This document shows positions 20,759-32,740 of a stretch of DNA of 64,000 nucleotides, one piece after another (the first letter of the stretch is position 1; each line of letters opens with the position of its first letter). The notes under the pieces were generated by a model. That model was not told the origin of the DNA. It saw only the letters and a list, made by a program, of their open reading frames with translations, and searched no databases. The position numbers were made by a program, and so were the translations under genes. This stretch comes from Cololabis saira (Eukaryota; Chordata; Actinopteri; Beloniformes; Belonidae): contig NC_084591.1 of assembly GCF_033807715.1 (NCBI RefSeq), positions 44,964,368-45,028,367 of the forward strand, written 5' to 3'.

Positions 20759-23153
20759 CTCAGGCATGACTTTAATATTCATATGGATGTTGAAAGCGAT
20801 AATCTTAAATTAGCTTTCAATTCTCTTCTAGAATCAATGGGTATCTCACAAAAAGTGGACGAACCGACGCACTGTTTTAATCATACCCTGGATCTCGTTC
20901 TCACCTACGGTGTTGAAACTGATGATCTGTTGGTGTCACCTGTAAACTCCATTTTATCCGACCATTATTTAATAACGTTTGAATTTAATATTGTCGATGT
21001 TGAAGTGCAAAATAGGAGGTATTATTTTAGCAGATGTTTGTCTGATAAAGCTATTGCTAAATTTAGGGAGGCCATTGCTCATTTTACGACAGTGGAAAAT
21101 AGTGAAGTAGTCGAGGCCAGTGACCTGGGTTCTGCCTCTGCAGATGTTGATTTGCTTCCTAGTGATGAACACTGATGATGCATTCAGCTTTAGATGAAGT
21201 TGCTCCTTTGAAAAGGAGGGTTTCTAACCACAGGAGCCTAACTCCCTGGTATAATTTAGATATCCGCATGTTGAAACAAAACGTGCGTAAAATGGAAAGT
21301 AAGTGGTACTCTTGTAAGTCTCTAGGCTCCTATCGTGAATGGAAAGATATTCTAATGGTATATAAAAAAGCCATTCGCAAAGCCAGAACAGCTTATTATT
21401 CATCGTTGATAGAGGATAACAAAATCAACCCACGTTTTCTGTTCAGCACTGTAGCCAGGCTGACAAAGAGTCACAACTCTGTTGAGCCGTGCATTTCTGA
21501 AGCTCTCAGTAGTGAAGACTTTATGAGCTTCTTTAACAGTAAAATTGTGAAAATTAGAGAAGAAATCAACCAGCGGTGTGGTCTGACTTGACTCTAGACT
21601 GTTTCGATCCTATAGACCTCCCTGAGCTGACCTCACTCGTCAATAGAGCTAAATCAACCACATGTATGTTAGACCCCATCCCGACTCGACTATTCAAAAA
21701 TGTTTTTTCTCTTATTGTTGCGACAATACTGGACCAGATCAACCCATCCCTAAACTTAGGATATTTACCACAGGTTATCAAAGTTGCAGTAATTAAACCT
21801 TTACTTAAAAACCTTTTTGACCCAGACATCTTAGCTTATTATAAACCAATTTCCAACCTTCCATTTGTATCTAAAATTGTGGAAAAGGTAGTTTCAAGCC
21901 AGTTATGTGACTATTTGTATAGAAATTATCTGTTTGAAGTTTTTCAGTCAGGCAGGTTCAGAATGCATCATACCACAGAGACAGCACTGGTTCTGGTCAC
22001 GAATGACCTTCTTAGGGCCTCAGATAAGGGATTGGTGTCCATACTGGTTCTACTGGACCTCAGTGCTGCTTTTGACACTGTAGATTCTACAGTGTCAAAA
22101 GCAGCACTGCATGGCATCTTACTGCATAGGTTATAGCATGTTGTTGGGATTAAAGGGACAGCTCTAGGTTGTTTTAAATCATATCTATCTGACAGATTCC
22201 GGTTTGTTCATGTACAAGAGGTTTCTTCAGAACAGTCTAAGGTCTGTTATGGTGCTCCGCAGGGTTCAGTGCTAGGGCCAATCTTGTTCAGTTCATACAT
22301 GCAGCCATTGGGAAGTATAATCCAGAATCACGGCATACACTTTCATTGCTATGCTGATGATACGCAGCTCTATTTGTCTATGAAGCCAGATGAAACAGAA
22401 CCGTTAGCTAAACTTCAGGCATGTCTTAAGGACATCAAGGACTGGATGTCCAGAAATTTCTTGCATCTAAATTCAGATAAAACAGAGGTTATCATTCTTG
22501 GTCCAGAGCTTCTTAGGAAAGGATTATATGGTGTTGCGATGGCTTCCAGTGCAACTGTGAGAAACCTTGGTGTGGTTTTCGATCAGGATTTGTCATTTAA
22601 ACCACATCTTAATCAGATTTGTGAAATAGCATTTTTCCATCTCCGTAATATTGCAAAGATTAGGAAAATCCTCTTGTAGGGTGATGCAGAAAAACTAGTT
22701 AATGCATTTGTATCTTCTAGACTAGATTACTGTAATGTGTTGTTAGCAGGATGTCCAAGTAATTTGCTGAATAGGCTCCAGCTGATCCAAAATGCAGCAG
22801 CGCGAGTGCTGACAGGAATCAGCAGGAGAGACCACGTCTCTCCAGTGTTAGCGTCACTCCATTGGCTACCCGTAAAATTCAGAATCCAATTTAAAATTGT
22901 ATTACTTGCGTATAAAGCCCAAAACGGCTTAGCTCCGCATTATGTGCAAGACCTACTAGTGCCTTATGTTCCTGGCAGAGCTCTCCGTTCTCGGAGTGCA
23001 GGTTTACTCGTAGTTCCTAGAGTATCTAAATGTAGATTTGGAGGGAGGGCTGTTATCAGGCACCATTACTATGGAACCAACTTCCAATCGCAAATTGGCT
23101 CCGTGCCTTCTTCTGATTGGTCGATATTTGATAGGCCCTATTTTCTGCCATAA
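20759..23153 (+). mobile_element. L2-type LINE relic with multiple frame breaks
   Basis: Begins abruptly inside the endonuclease domain (DFNIHMDVESDNLKLAFNS, then HTLDLVLTYGVETDDLL and LSDHYLITFEF). It continues through the linker (KRRVSNHRSLTPWYNLDIR) and RT pieces: LPFVSKIVEKVVSSQL, LLDLSAAFDTVD, YADDTQLYLSMKPDE with the catalytic Asp pair at about 22355-22360, then the C-terminal tail (KFRIQFKIVLLAYKAQNGL). Stop codons or frameshifts separate the pieces near 21175, 21590, 22135 and 22678. The RT region carries an unusual 49-bp perfect palindrome at 22061-22109. The element abuts the DIRS relic at 20758 and is non-functional. Confidence 0.85.
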
Positions 23154-23159
23154 CTTTTG

Positions 23160-23415
23160 AATGGTTTGACATAGAGAGTCGTGGGTGGTTTCATAGGGCT
23201 CGGTTTTGACTTCTTCACCTTAATTGGTGCAAATCAGCCCCGCCCCTTCTTCCGATTGTTCGATATGTGATAGTTCCTATTTTCTGTCATATTTTTTGAA
23301 TGGGTTGACATCAAGAGTCATGGGTGGTGTCATCGGACTTAGTTTTGGTCCTTGACCGTTATTAGTGAAAATTGCATGCACGAGTGCCCGTTCATCGCTG
23401 CTTGTAGCTTTAATT
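23160..23415. repeat. Two diverged tandem units of about 120 bp
   Basis: Blocks with CTTCTTCYGATTG, TCGATAT-TGATAG, CTATTTTCTG and TCRTGGGTGG occur twice in a row. The run ends in TGCCCGTTCATCGCTGC, whose inverse also occurs near 4100-4125. It is non-coding repeat DNA beside the L2 tail. Confidence 0.55.
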
Positions 23416-24125
23416 TTATTTGTGTCTACTTGTATATTTCCTTTCTGGGATCTATGTTAACAGCAAAAGAGGAAGACATTAACATCATGAAATAATCTTT
23501 TCCCAAGTTATATTTTTTCATAATATTTTGCAACTAATATCTGTGTGTGTCTAGATATGTTTGCTGTGTATAATTGTAGGTCTATGCATTCATGGGTATG
23601 CATGTGTTTGTGTATATCTATGATTATAAATGAACACTTCTGATAAAAAAAGGTTTTAATAATAATAATATATATATCTTTATTTAAACTCGAAAATCAT
23701 TGAGGGCGAACCCTCATTTACAATGTCGAGCAATACAAAAGTAAAAAAAAAAAAAAAAGACAGGGACAAAAGTAGAACAACAAAGAGCAGTCAATTAAAC
23801 AAATATGAAGTTACAATTAATAAATAATGTAACAATAAATAAATTAAAACAGATACAAGCAGTGCTTAAAAGATTTAAGATCAGGGATTTAAAATGACAG
23901 AAAGACACTAGTGAATTAATATTTAGAGTGTTTTGTAATGAGTTCCAGGTGAAAGGTGCAGAAAAGCTAAAAGAAGATCTACCAAGCTCAGTATAGACTC
24001 GGGGAACTTGTAGTGTAAGCCAGTCAGTGGATCGAGTGTCGTGTAGACTAGCAGGCCAAGCAAGGAGGGAGAGGGTGCAAAGTGATAAACAGAATCAAGG
24101 GGCTTTAGCGTTGTAGCCGAGGTAT

Positions 24126-27100
24126 GTCTGTACAGTATGTAATAATAATACATTTCATTTAAAGGCGCCTTTCTTGGCACTCAAGGTCGCAGTACACAAA
24201 ACACGTTAAAAAATAAAACCAGCAGAACACGTTTTAAAAACATCAAAAAGCATTTAAAAACAGCAGAGGTAAGAAATAAAAAAAGAAACAACAGAAAGAG
24301 GCAGAGAAATGGACATTAAATGAGGTAGACAGTCTTGAACAGATGAGTTTTGAGTTGGGATTTGAAAAGTGAGTGAATGAGTCAATGTTTCTGAATTGGG
24401 GTAGGCAAGATGGCGGCGCACACGGATGCAGCGGCTCACAGCTCTCCACTTCAGTGCTCTTTTTTGTTGTATTTTTACTAATTTTTTTAGCTATTTTTAC
24501 TTATTTTGTGCCCTAACATGGACCATCAGTACTGCAAACACGCACTACAACCGCCAAGAACTTTAAGACATCTGGTTTTCTCTCATCCATTCACCGATCT
24601 CCAGTGACTTTCACCACGCACACGCGATCCCCGACGACATAGCGAGAGAGCCGGGCTCCCCGTGGATTGTGATCGGGCCGTGGAGGCGACGCAGACGGAG
24701 ACGGGAGAGGAAGCAGAAGCGGGGCCGCCGATCCGGCGTTATGCTACGGCTAAAGCAACGACCACACAAGCCACCTCTACCGAGCCTGTTTCTCTCCAAC
24801 GCCAGATCGTTGGTATATAAAACGGACGAGCGGGAATTACAACTCGCTGGAAACCGCTATGTCCGAGACTGCTGTGTGATGATCTCCGTCCGGAGATCCC
24901 CGATCTAGCCTGCAGCTAGCCGGCCGCACGTTGCTGCGGGGAGACAGGACTGCCGACTCCGGTAAGAGCAGGGGAGGGGGTCTCTGCATCTACGTGCACG
25001 ACAACTGGTGCAACAACGGGACAATAATTAATCAACACTGCTCCCCAGACGTCGAGTACATGTCTGTTAGATGTCGGCCTTTTTTTCTGCCGAGAGAGCT
25101 CACTGTAGTGATCATCACGGCTGTTTACATCCCGCCTGATGCCTGCGTAAACACAGCGCTCTCTCTCCTGCTGAACACCATTAATGAACATCAACGGGCC
25201 CACCCAGATGGTGTTCACATTATTGCAGGAGACTTTAACAAGGCCAATCTAAAGACTGTGCTGCCAAACTTTTATCAACACGTTAAATGCCCCACCAGGG
25301 GAGAGAACACTCTGGATCATGTTTATACCAACATAAAACGTGCTTACAGCGCCACACAGTTCTGTATTGGGAATGTGACTGTAGAAAAAACCGTCCGGGT
25401 TTTTTCCGAACCAGAAACCCTGGATGACTAACCAGGTCCACTCACTCCTCAGGGCCCGCAACGCCGCCTTCAGGTCAGGTGACATAGCTCTGTACAGAGC
25501 TACTCGAGCTGACCTGTCTAAAGGAATTAAGAAAGCCAAAGCGGACCACAGGATGAGAATAAAATCCCACCTGTCCAGTAACAACTCCCGGGAGGTGTGG
25601 TGGGGAATACAACACATCACTAACTTCAGAGGCAGTGATGTGTCAACCGCAGACCTGAGTGCACCACGAGCAGAGGAGCTGAATGGCTTCTTTGCTCGCT
25701 TTGAGACACCACAGCAGCACCCGGCTGCTCCAGCCCCGCCCACCCCCCCACCAGGTTCCTCCATCACCCCCCCCACCAGGTTCCTCCATCACCCCCCCAC
25801 CAGGATCCTCCATCACTCCACTCACTGTACAGGAGCATGACGTCAGACGGGTGCTCCTGACAGTGAACACCAAGAAAGCTGCCGGCCCAGACGGAGTTCC
25901 AGGCAAGGTGCTCAGTGCGTGCACCCACCAGCTCACCCCCACCTTCACCAGGATCTTCAACACCTCCCTGGCCCAGGCAGTCGTCCCGTCCTGCCTGAAA
26001 TCAGCTACCATCATCCCGGTGCCGAAAAAGTCTCCCGCCACCAGCCTTAATGATTACCACCCAGTGGCACTCACCCCGGTAATCACCATGTGCCTCGAGA
26101 GACTAGTTCTTCACCACATCAAGAACCACCTCCCCCCGGACTTTGATCCATTCCAGTTCGCCTATCGAGCTAATAGATCCACTGAGGACGCCATCGCTGT
26201 AGCTCTACACTCTGCTCTGACCCACCTGGAGCAGCAGCAGAGCTACGTCCGGATGCTTTTCGTGGACTATAGCTCCGCCTTCAACACGATAATCCCAGAC
26301 ATCCTCATTAGAAAACTGACCTCCATCGGCCAGCCCCCTTCACATGCACCTGGATAAAAAACGTTCTCACCAACTGTCCCCAGAATGTGAGACTCGGCCC
26401 CCACCTGTCCTCCACCCGCCTGTTGAGCACCGGCTCTCCACAGGGCTGTGTGCTGAGCCCCCTCCTGTACAGCCTCTACACCAATGACTGCAGTCCGACC
26501 CACAAGAACAACCTGATAGTGAAGTTTGCGGACGACACTACGGTGGTCGGACTCATCTCAAAGGGGGACGAGGCAGCTTACAGAGAGGAGGTCCTGAAGT
26601 TGACAGCCTGGTGCTCAGAGAACAACCTCACTCTGAACACCGGGAAAACCAAGGAGATCATTGTCAACTTCAGGAAACAGAACACCGACCCAGCCCCCCT
26701 CTACATCAACGGCCAGAGAGGAAAGGGTCCACTCCTTCCGGTTTCTTGGCCTCCTCATCTCCGACAGCATCTCCTGGTCTGAGAACATCACCGCCATCAC
26801 AAAAAAGGCTCAGCAGCGGCTGCACTTCCTGAGGGTCCTCAGGAGATACAAGCTGGACTCCAACCTGCTGCTGACCTTCTACCTCTCATCCATCCAGAGC
26901 CTGCTGACGTACTGCATTACAGTCTGGTAAGGCAGCTGCACTGCTGCGGACAGAGGAAGGCTGCAGAGGGTGGTGAAAGCAGCGCAGAGGATCATCGGCT
27001 GCCCTCCCCCCCCCCCCTCACGGACATTTACACCTCCCGCTGCCTCAGCAGAGCCACTAACATCATCAAAGACAGCTCCCACCCCGGCTCTGACCTGTTT

Positions 27101-27265
27101 GACCTGCTGCCTTCAGGAAGACGCTACAGAGTCATCAGGTCAAAAACAAACAGACTCAAAAACAGTTTTTTCCCCAAAGCCATAATCACCCTGAACAACA
27201 TGTGAATTATCCTCGTTACTGTCTTTTTTAACTGTGCAATACTTCCTACATATGCATTTGTCATC

Positions 27266-27303
<38 letters not shown>

Positions 27304-29785
27304 CAAATGCACCTTAACCTTTTCTATATTTTTTATATTATTTATATTTCTTATATCTCTTATTGTTTTATATTTCTTATTGTTTGCACTACTGCTATTT
27401 GTCTTGCACTGGAGAGGTGATGCTGCTTCAAATCTCACTGTACCCAGGTACACTGACAATAAAGTATTCTGATTCTGATTCTGATAATGAGTTCCAGAGA
27501 CGAGGAGCAGAGCAGCTGAATGCTCTGCTCCCCTTGGTGGTGAGACGGGCGGAGGGGACAGACAGTTGTATGGAGGAGGAGGATCTTAGGCTCGGGAGGG
27601 AGTGTAGACGTGGAGGAGATCAGACAGATGGGGGAGGGGGGCACGGTTGTGGATGTCCTTGAATGTAAACAGGAGGGAGCCAGTGGAGCTGTTCGAGGAC
27701 AGGAGTGATGTGATGGATGGAGGGGGTCCGAGTGATGATGCAGGCAGCTGAATTCTGGACCAGTTGGAGTTTATGGAGGGATTTGTGAGGGAGGAAGAGG
27801 AGAGAGTTGCAATAGTCCAAGCAGGAAGTCACAAGGCTTTGAACAAGGATGAACAGTGTGGGGGGTAAGGGAGGGGCGGACGCGATTGATCTTGCGTAGA
27901 TGGAAATAGGCAGAGCGGGTAATGTTATTGATGTGGTATTGAAAAGATAGTGTGCTGTCCAGGATGACACCCAAGCTCTTGTCTAGGGGGGAAGGTGAAA
28001 CAGTGGAGTTGTCAATGGTGAGAGAAGCTGTCGGTTTTGGATAAAGTGGATTTGGATCCAATGAGGAGAACCTCAGTTTTATTACTGCTTAATTTAAGGA
28101 AGTTTTGGGTGAACCAGGTTTTTATTTCAGAAATGCAGTCAGTAAGGGAGGTGGGCGGGAGAGAGGACGAGGGGTTTGGTGGTTAGGTAGAGCTGGGTTT
28201 CATCAGCATAGCAATGGAAACTTTACGGAAAATATTGCAGAGGGGAAGGAGGTAGATGATGAAGAGTAGAGGCCCCAGGACAGAGCCCTGGGACACACCA
28301 GAAGTAACGGAGGAGGAGGTGGATTTCAGGGACTTGAGTTGAATGAACTGAGTGCGGCCAGAGAGGTATGATGTAAACCAGTCCAATGGAGTGTGGGTGA
28401 TGCCGATGGAACCTGTTGAAGAGGGTGGTGTGACAGATGGTATCGAACTCAGGTCGCACTCAGGTCAAGGAGGATGAGGATGGTGAGGAGTCCAGAATCA
28501 GCTACCATGAGGAGGTCGTTGGTGATTTTGATGAGTGCTGTTTTGGTGCTATGAAGTGGGCGGACACCGGACTGGAACTGTTCATACAGGTTGTTATGGG
28601 ATAGGTGTGAATGGAGTTGGGAAGCAACTGTTTTTTCAAGAATTTTGGAAATAAAGGGTAGATTGAATATAGCACGGAAGTTGCTGAAGTTGGAGGGGTT
28701 AGCACCGGGTTTTTTCAATATTGGAGTAATGGCAGCAGTTTTGAAGGATGCAGGGACAGTTTCAGTGGTGAGAGAGGAGTGGATGATGGCAGAGATAAGG
28801 GGGACCAAGCAGGCTTTAACAAGTTGTGTGGGGAGGGGGTCCAGTTGGCAGGTGAATGGCTTGGATTTCTGGATGAGTTCTGTGATTTCTGAGAGAGTGG
28901 GGAGATGGAAGGAGGAGGATGGGTGTGTGGATGGGTGAAAGTCAGCTGAGGAACTGAGGTGAGAGATTCGAAATGCTCGTGAATGTTCTTCATTTTTTCA
29001 GTAAAAAATGACATAATGGAATTGCAGAAGAAGGTTGTGTAGAAGTGGGAGGGGAGAGAGTCCTGGGGTTGGGTGATATTGTTGAGTAGGGAGAAGAGTG
29101 ACTTGGAGTTTCCTTTATTGGCAGTGATTATGCTGGAGTAGTAGTGGGTTTTGGTGCTGACAATGGCGTCCTTATAACATAATATGTGATTATTGTACAT
29201 TTCCTTATGAATGGTGAGACCAGTTTTTCTATGGAGGCGTTCCAGTTGCTGACCTTTGGCTTTCATAAGACGAAGATTGGGGGTGAACAAGGGGGCGGAG
29301 ACAGAAAAAGAAACAGATCTGTTTTTAACGGAGCAAGGGAATTGAGAATATTATGGAGTCCAGTGTTGTAATGAGAGGCCAGATCATCAGGGGTGGATAG
29401 ACTGTGGATGTCAGGGAGGCAGGAGGAATGGATACATGAAGTGAGAGTGGCAGGATTAATATTTTTTATATTCCAGAATGAAATGAGGCGTGGTTTTTTA
29501 GAGATGCAGAGAGTGAGTTTCACTGTGAATGAAAGGAGAAAGTGGTCAGTTATGGGAAGTTCATCAGCTGTAAGGTCAGAGGGAGTGACACCAGAGCAGC
29601 AGATTACATCAAGAATGTGTCTTTTGGAGTGTGTGGGAAAAGTAGTATATTGCTGACATCCAAAACTCTCTAAACAGGAGGTGAAGTCTTTGGTGAGAGG
29701 CAGATTCATATTGTCCATGTGGATATTGAAATCACCCAGTATTGTTGTTTGGTGAGAGAGATGAGTTTTAACAAAAACCAACACG
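24126..29785 (-). mobile_element. L2-type LINE relic (minus), interrupted by another LINE
   Basis: Minus-strand pieces in 5'-to-3' order are: endonuclease (29263-29784: TILGDFNIHMDNMNLPLTKD, then ITDHFLLSFTV), linker (28715-29290: SIITANKGNSKSLFSLLNNI), RT (28449-28808: AAITPILKKPGANPSNFSNF, NLPFISKILEKTVASQL, ILLDLSA; then 28183-28386 with GVSQGSVLGPLLFIIYL), and tail (27620-28061: [18 protein letters not shown]). Its 3' end continues at 24126-24400 on the far side of the LINE at 24405-27485, which inserted into it. Several frameshifts make it non-functional. Its 5' end stops about 115 bp from the VH1 RSS. Confidence 0.8.
24405..27485 (+). mobile_element. Rex/CR1-type LINE, nearly full length but broken
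   Basis: Starts with a G/C-rich 5' region containing AAGATGGCGGCGCACACG and proceeds to the start of an endonuclease domain (PLPSLFLSNARSLVYKTDE, 24669-24908; then GGGLCIYVHDNWCNNGTI, IIAGDFNKANLKTVLP, 24931-25431). The linker (25424-25840) includes a 24-bp imperfect triplication at about 25745-25815. RT follows in pieces: [39 protein letters not shown] (25683-26357), [40 protein letters not shown] (26387-26782), [17 protein letters not shown] (26661-26930). The 3' end carries an A-run at 27270-27298 and finishes with repeated TGATTC at 27466-27485. Frameshifts and a stop near 26357 disable it. It sits inside the minus L2 relic. Confidence 0.85.
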
Positions 29786-29901
29786 TGTTAGACACTGAAA
29801 AAAACAGGAAATCTAAAACCTCAACATCAGACGTTCTTAATGTGTTTTTCTTCATGTCATCTAAACTGTTACCATCTCCTGCCCCCTTTGGGTCTGAGAG
29901 A

Positions 29902-29940
29902 GGTTTTTGTTCAGCATCTCTGCTTACATTAACTACTGTG
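29902..29940 (-). promoter_or_regulatory. VH1 recombination signal (23-bp spacer)
   Basis: Plus-strand nonamer GGTTTTTGT (29902-29910), 23-bp spacer, then TACTGTG (29934-29940), i.e. heptamer CACAGTA on the coding strand, directly abutting the V exon. The final heptamer base is non-consensus, the spacer is exact. It pairs by the 12/23 rule with the D segments at 5.6-7.9 kb. Confidence 0.92.
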
Positions 29941-30405
29941 GCTCTGGCACAGTAATACACAGCAGAGTCTTCTGGTTTTAAGGTGGACAGTCTCAGATAA
30001 ACCAGGCTGTTGCTGTTGTCTCTGGTGATTTCTATACGTCCTTGCAAACTGCTGGAATAAACCGTTTTACTTGCATCATTCCAAATCGCCCCCATCCATT
30101 CCAGTGCTTTTCCTTCAGGTTGTCTGATCCAGTGCATCCCATATTGGCTGAAATCAAATCCAGTTCCTCTGCAGGAAAGACTGAGGGTTTCCTGAGGCTT
30201 TTTCACCACTGAAGTGGAGGGAGTGGACTCGAGAGCCTGTCCATTCAAACCTGTCAAAGTACCAGAGATGGAAAGATACTAGTAAAAATGTGAGACAAAA
30301 ACATGATCGTGATCAAACACGATCAAAAGACCAGTGTATAACAACACGTTGTAACTTACAGGGTAGACAGAGCGCTGCCAGCAGGAGAGACACTCTGACC
30401 ATCAT
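29941..30405 (-). CDS. IGHV: Immunoglobulin heavy chain variable segment, intact (VH1)
   Basis: A two-exon V gene on the minus strand. The leader exon (30405-30360) encodes MMVRVSLLLAALCLP and ends at a GTAAGTT donor. After a 109-bp intron with a CAG acceptor, the V exon (30250-29941) continues in frame: NGQALESTPSTSVVKKPQET. All landmarks are present: first Cys in LSLSC, Trp in MHWIRQPEGKALEWMG, framework 3 RIEITRDNSNSLVYLRL and DSAVYYCAR before the RSS. The product is the antigen-binding variable domain of membrane or secreted antibody heavy chain, after V-D-J joining. No stop or frameshift is seen. It is the D-proximal and only intact V gene here. An octamer-like box ATGCAGAT (30491-30484) lies about 79 bp upstream of the ATG. 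IgH rather than TCR is inferred from the CAR ending and the D cluster. Confidence 0.93.
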
Positions 30406-30483
30406 CTTGGAACTAAAGATGGGTATGAAGTGCTTCCCTTTAATGAAGAAGACAGTCAGTCAGTGGGAGGACAGAAGTACGTC

Positions 30484-30491
30484 ATCTGCAT
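30484..30491 (-). promoter_or_regulatory. Octamer-like box of VH1
   Basis: Minus strand ATGCAGAT, one mismatch from the Ig octamer ATGCAAAT bound by Oct factors in B cells. It lies about 79 bp upstream of the VH1 start codon. The other two V genes have comparable boxes at similar distances. Confidence 0.55.
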
Positions 30492-30842
30492 TTACACTGG
30501 ATGTGAAGGAGGACACGCAAATTATACTGGTGCAAATTTCATTCAAATGATTTATTTTTTTCTTTAAAACTTTTTTCTTTTTTTTGGTCTGATTTGTCAC
30601 TGTGTGAGAGGTACTGCAGGGGGTCCAACTTAAAAAGAAATAAAGGCAATTTTAACCAAAATAATTTGTGGGAGTTTAAAAAAAATATATATACATATTT
30701 ATGAGTCATGTCACTAATGTCAACTTTAGAGCGGAAAAAAACGAGATAGCTAGCTGTTTAGGAAAAGCGGGCAGCCACACAGAGTTCAGAGGACAGAAGT
30801 AAATCCTCCTTTTTTTCCCAGCTGGATGCAAACTTCACTCAC

Positions 30843-30885
30843 CTGCAATGAGAGCCAAGAGGAAGAAACTTTGTCCAAATGTGAG
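30843..30885 (-). pseudogene. Possible orphan V leader exon relic
   Basis: On the minus strand a hydrophobic stretch reading FGQSFFLLALIAG ends exactly at a GTGAGTG donor (30842-30836), as V leader exons do, with the same phase as VH1-VH3. There is no in-frame ATG and no V exon follows in the 400 bp before VH1. It could be the remnant of a deleted V gene, or chance. Confidence 0.3.
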
Positions 30886-31050
30886 GTTGAAAACTGAGAC
30901 TGCAGCTGGAAATGCTGATCTGACTGATACATAATGAAAAGACAGGAAGAGGTGGAGAATCTAGATTTAGGGTTTTATTGTCTAAACGTTTGGAGATTTA
31001 GTGATGAAGAGCAGCTCGTGATTCAGAGAAAGAGTATGATGTAAACAATG

Positions 31051-32325
31051 TTAATGTGTTTGTTTTGTTGTTTGCCCCCACTGACAAGCTGGAGAATGCA
31101 GGGGTTGACAGTCACCTCACATCCTGGATTCTGGATTACCTCACCAACCGTCCACAGCATGTGAGGACACGGGACCACACATCGGACATGGTCGTCTGCA
31201 GTATGGGGGCCCCGCAGGGAACGTTCCTGGCGCCGTTCCTCTTCACTCTCTACACTGCTGACTTCTCCTACAACTCCCCAACCTGTCACCTACAAAAGTT
31301 CTCTGACGACTCTGCTATCGTCGGCCTCATCACTGATGAAGACGATAGGGAGTACAGAGAACTGTCCCAGGACTTTGTGGACTGGTGCCTGCAGAATCAC
31401 CTCCAGATCAACGCGGGGAAAACTAAAGAACTGGTGGTGGATTTCCGCAGGTGTAATAAATCCCCCCAGACACCGGTGAACATCCAGGGAAAGGACATTG
31501 AGATGGTGACATCTTATAAGTACCTGGGTGTTCACCTCAACAATAAACTGGACTGGACTACTAATTCCTCCGCACTCCACAAAAAAGGCCAGAGCAGACT
31601 CTATCTGCTCAGAAGACTGAGGGCTTTTGGTGTGCAGGAAACACTCCTGAAAACATTTTATAACACTGTGGTGGCATCAGCCATTTTTTATGGAGTGGTC
31701 TGCTGGGGCAGCAACATCACAGCTGCAGACAGAAGGAGGCTGGATAAAACCATTAAAAGGGCCGGCTCTGTCGTGGGCTGCTCTCTGGACACAGTGCAGG
31801 TGGTGGGAGAGAGGAGGATGATGGCTAAGCTGTCATCCATGATGGAGAAGGACTCCCACCCCATGAAGGACACTTTCAGAGCGCTGGAGAGCTCCTTCAG
31901 CGACAGGCTCCTTCACCCTAGGTGTGTGAAGGAACGCTACAGAAGGTCCTTCCTCCCTGCAGCTGTGAGACTACACAACCAGCACTGCTCACAGTAGACC
32001 ACATACAACGTGACAATAATATACAAACCAGAAAATAATGTGCAATACCATTCTCTGCAACGTGCAATTATGTAAATAACATCTGTAATTATCCATCTGT
32101 TATTCTTTTTATTTGTTTTTATATACTTGTATTTTGTTATTACTATTTTCATTCTCCTTCCTTATTATTATTATTGTCTTATTATTATTATTGTATATAC
32201 TGTTTATAGTGTTTTTATTACTGTGATATTGATGCCTCTTGTGTTTTGCACTATCCCCTTTGCTGCTGTAATCTGGAAATTTCCCCTCTGTGGGACTATT
32301 AAAGGATTTCTTATCTTATCTTAGA
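31051..32325 (+). mobile_element. Rex/CR1-type LINE, 5'-truncated, second copy
   Basis: One open frame (31056-31997) covers the C-terminal two thirds of RT: VDSHLTSWILDYLTNRPQH, CSMGAPQGTFLAPFLFTLYT, KFSDDSAIVGLITDEDD with the catalytic Asp pair, LQINAGKTKELVVDFRR, SYKYLGVHLNNKLDWTT and the conserved tail (ERRMMAKLSSMMEK, RCVKERYRRSFLPAAVRL). The 3' untranslated part ends with TTCTTATCTTATCTTA at 32308-32323. It is the same family as 9573-11216 but less decayed, since this frame is unbroken. It lies between VH1 and the VH2 RSS and ends 28 bp from the VH2 nonamer. Confidence 0.85.
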
Positions 32326-32352
32326 CAAGGGAAAAAATAAATAAATACTGCA

Positions 32353-32391
32353 GGTTTTTGTACAGCTGCTCAGTCAGCTTGAGTCACTGTG
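32353..32391 (-). promoter_or_regulatory. VH2 recombination signal (23-bp spacer)
   Basis: Plus-strand nonamer GGTTTTTGT (32353-32361), exact 23-bp spacer, heptamer CACTGTG (32385-32391), giving CACAGTG next to the V exon on the coding strand. Fully consensus, although the attached V gene is dead. Confidence 0.93.
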
Positions 32392-32740
32392 CCTCTCGAG
32401 CGCAATAATAAACAGCAGAGTCTTCAGTCTTGAGACTGTTCATCTCCAGATACAGCTGCTGTCTATTGTTGTCTCTGGAGACGGTGAACCGGCCTTGAAC
32501 TGACTGAGAGTAGTAGATGCTGCTATACATGTATGCAATCCACTCCAGTCCTTGTCCAGGAGCCTGTCTGACCCAGTTCATCTCATAGCTGCTGAGTGAA
32601 TCCAGAGGCTGTACAGGTCAGTCTGTGTGAGCCTCCAGGCCTTTTAACCACTGATTCAGACTCTGTCAGAGTCTGACTATCAACACCTGAAAAACCAAGA
32701 AAGACATACATAGCATGCATCACGTTACTTGCAAAAATTA

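Noticed and set aside
29706..29940. Extension of the VH1 reading frame past the RSS (to about 29706)
   Set aside because: The open frame beyond CAR runs through the RSS and flank by chance. The germline V exon ends at the heptamer.
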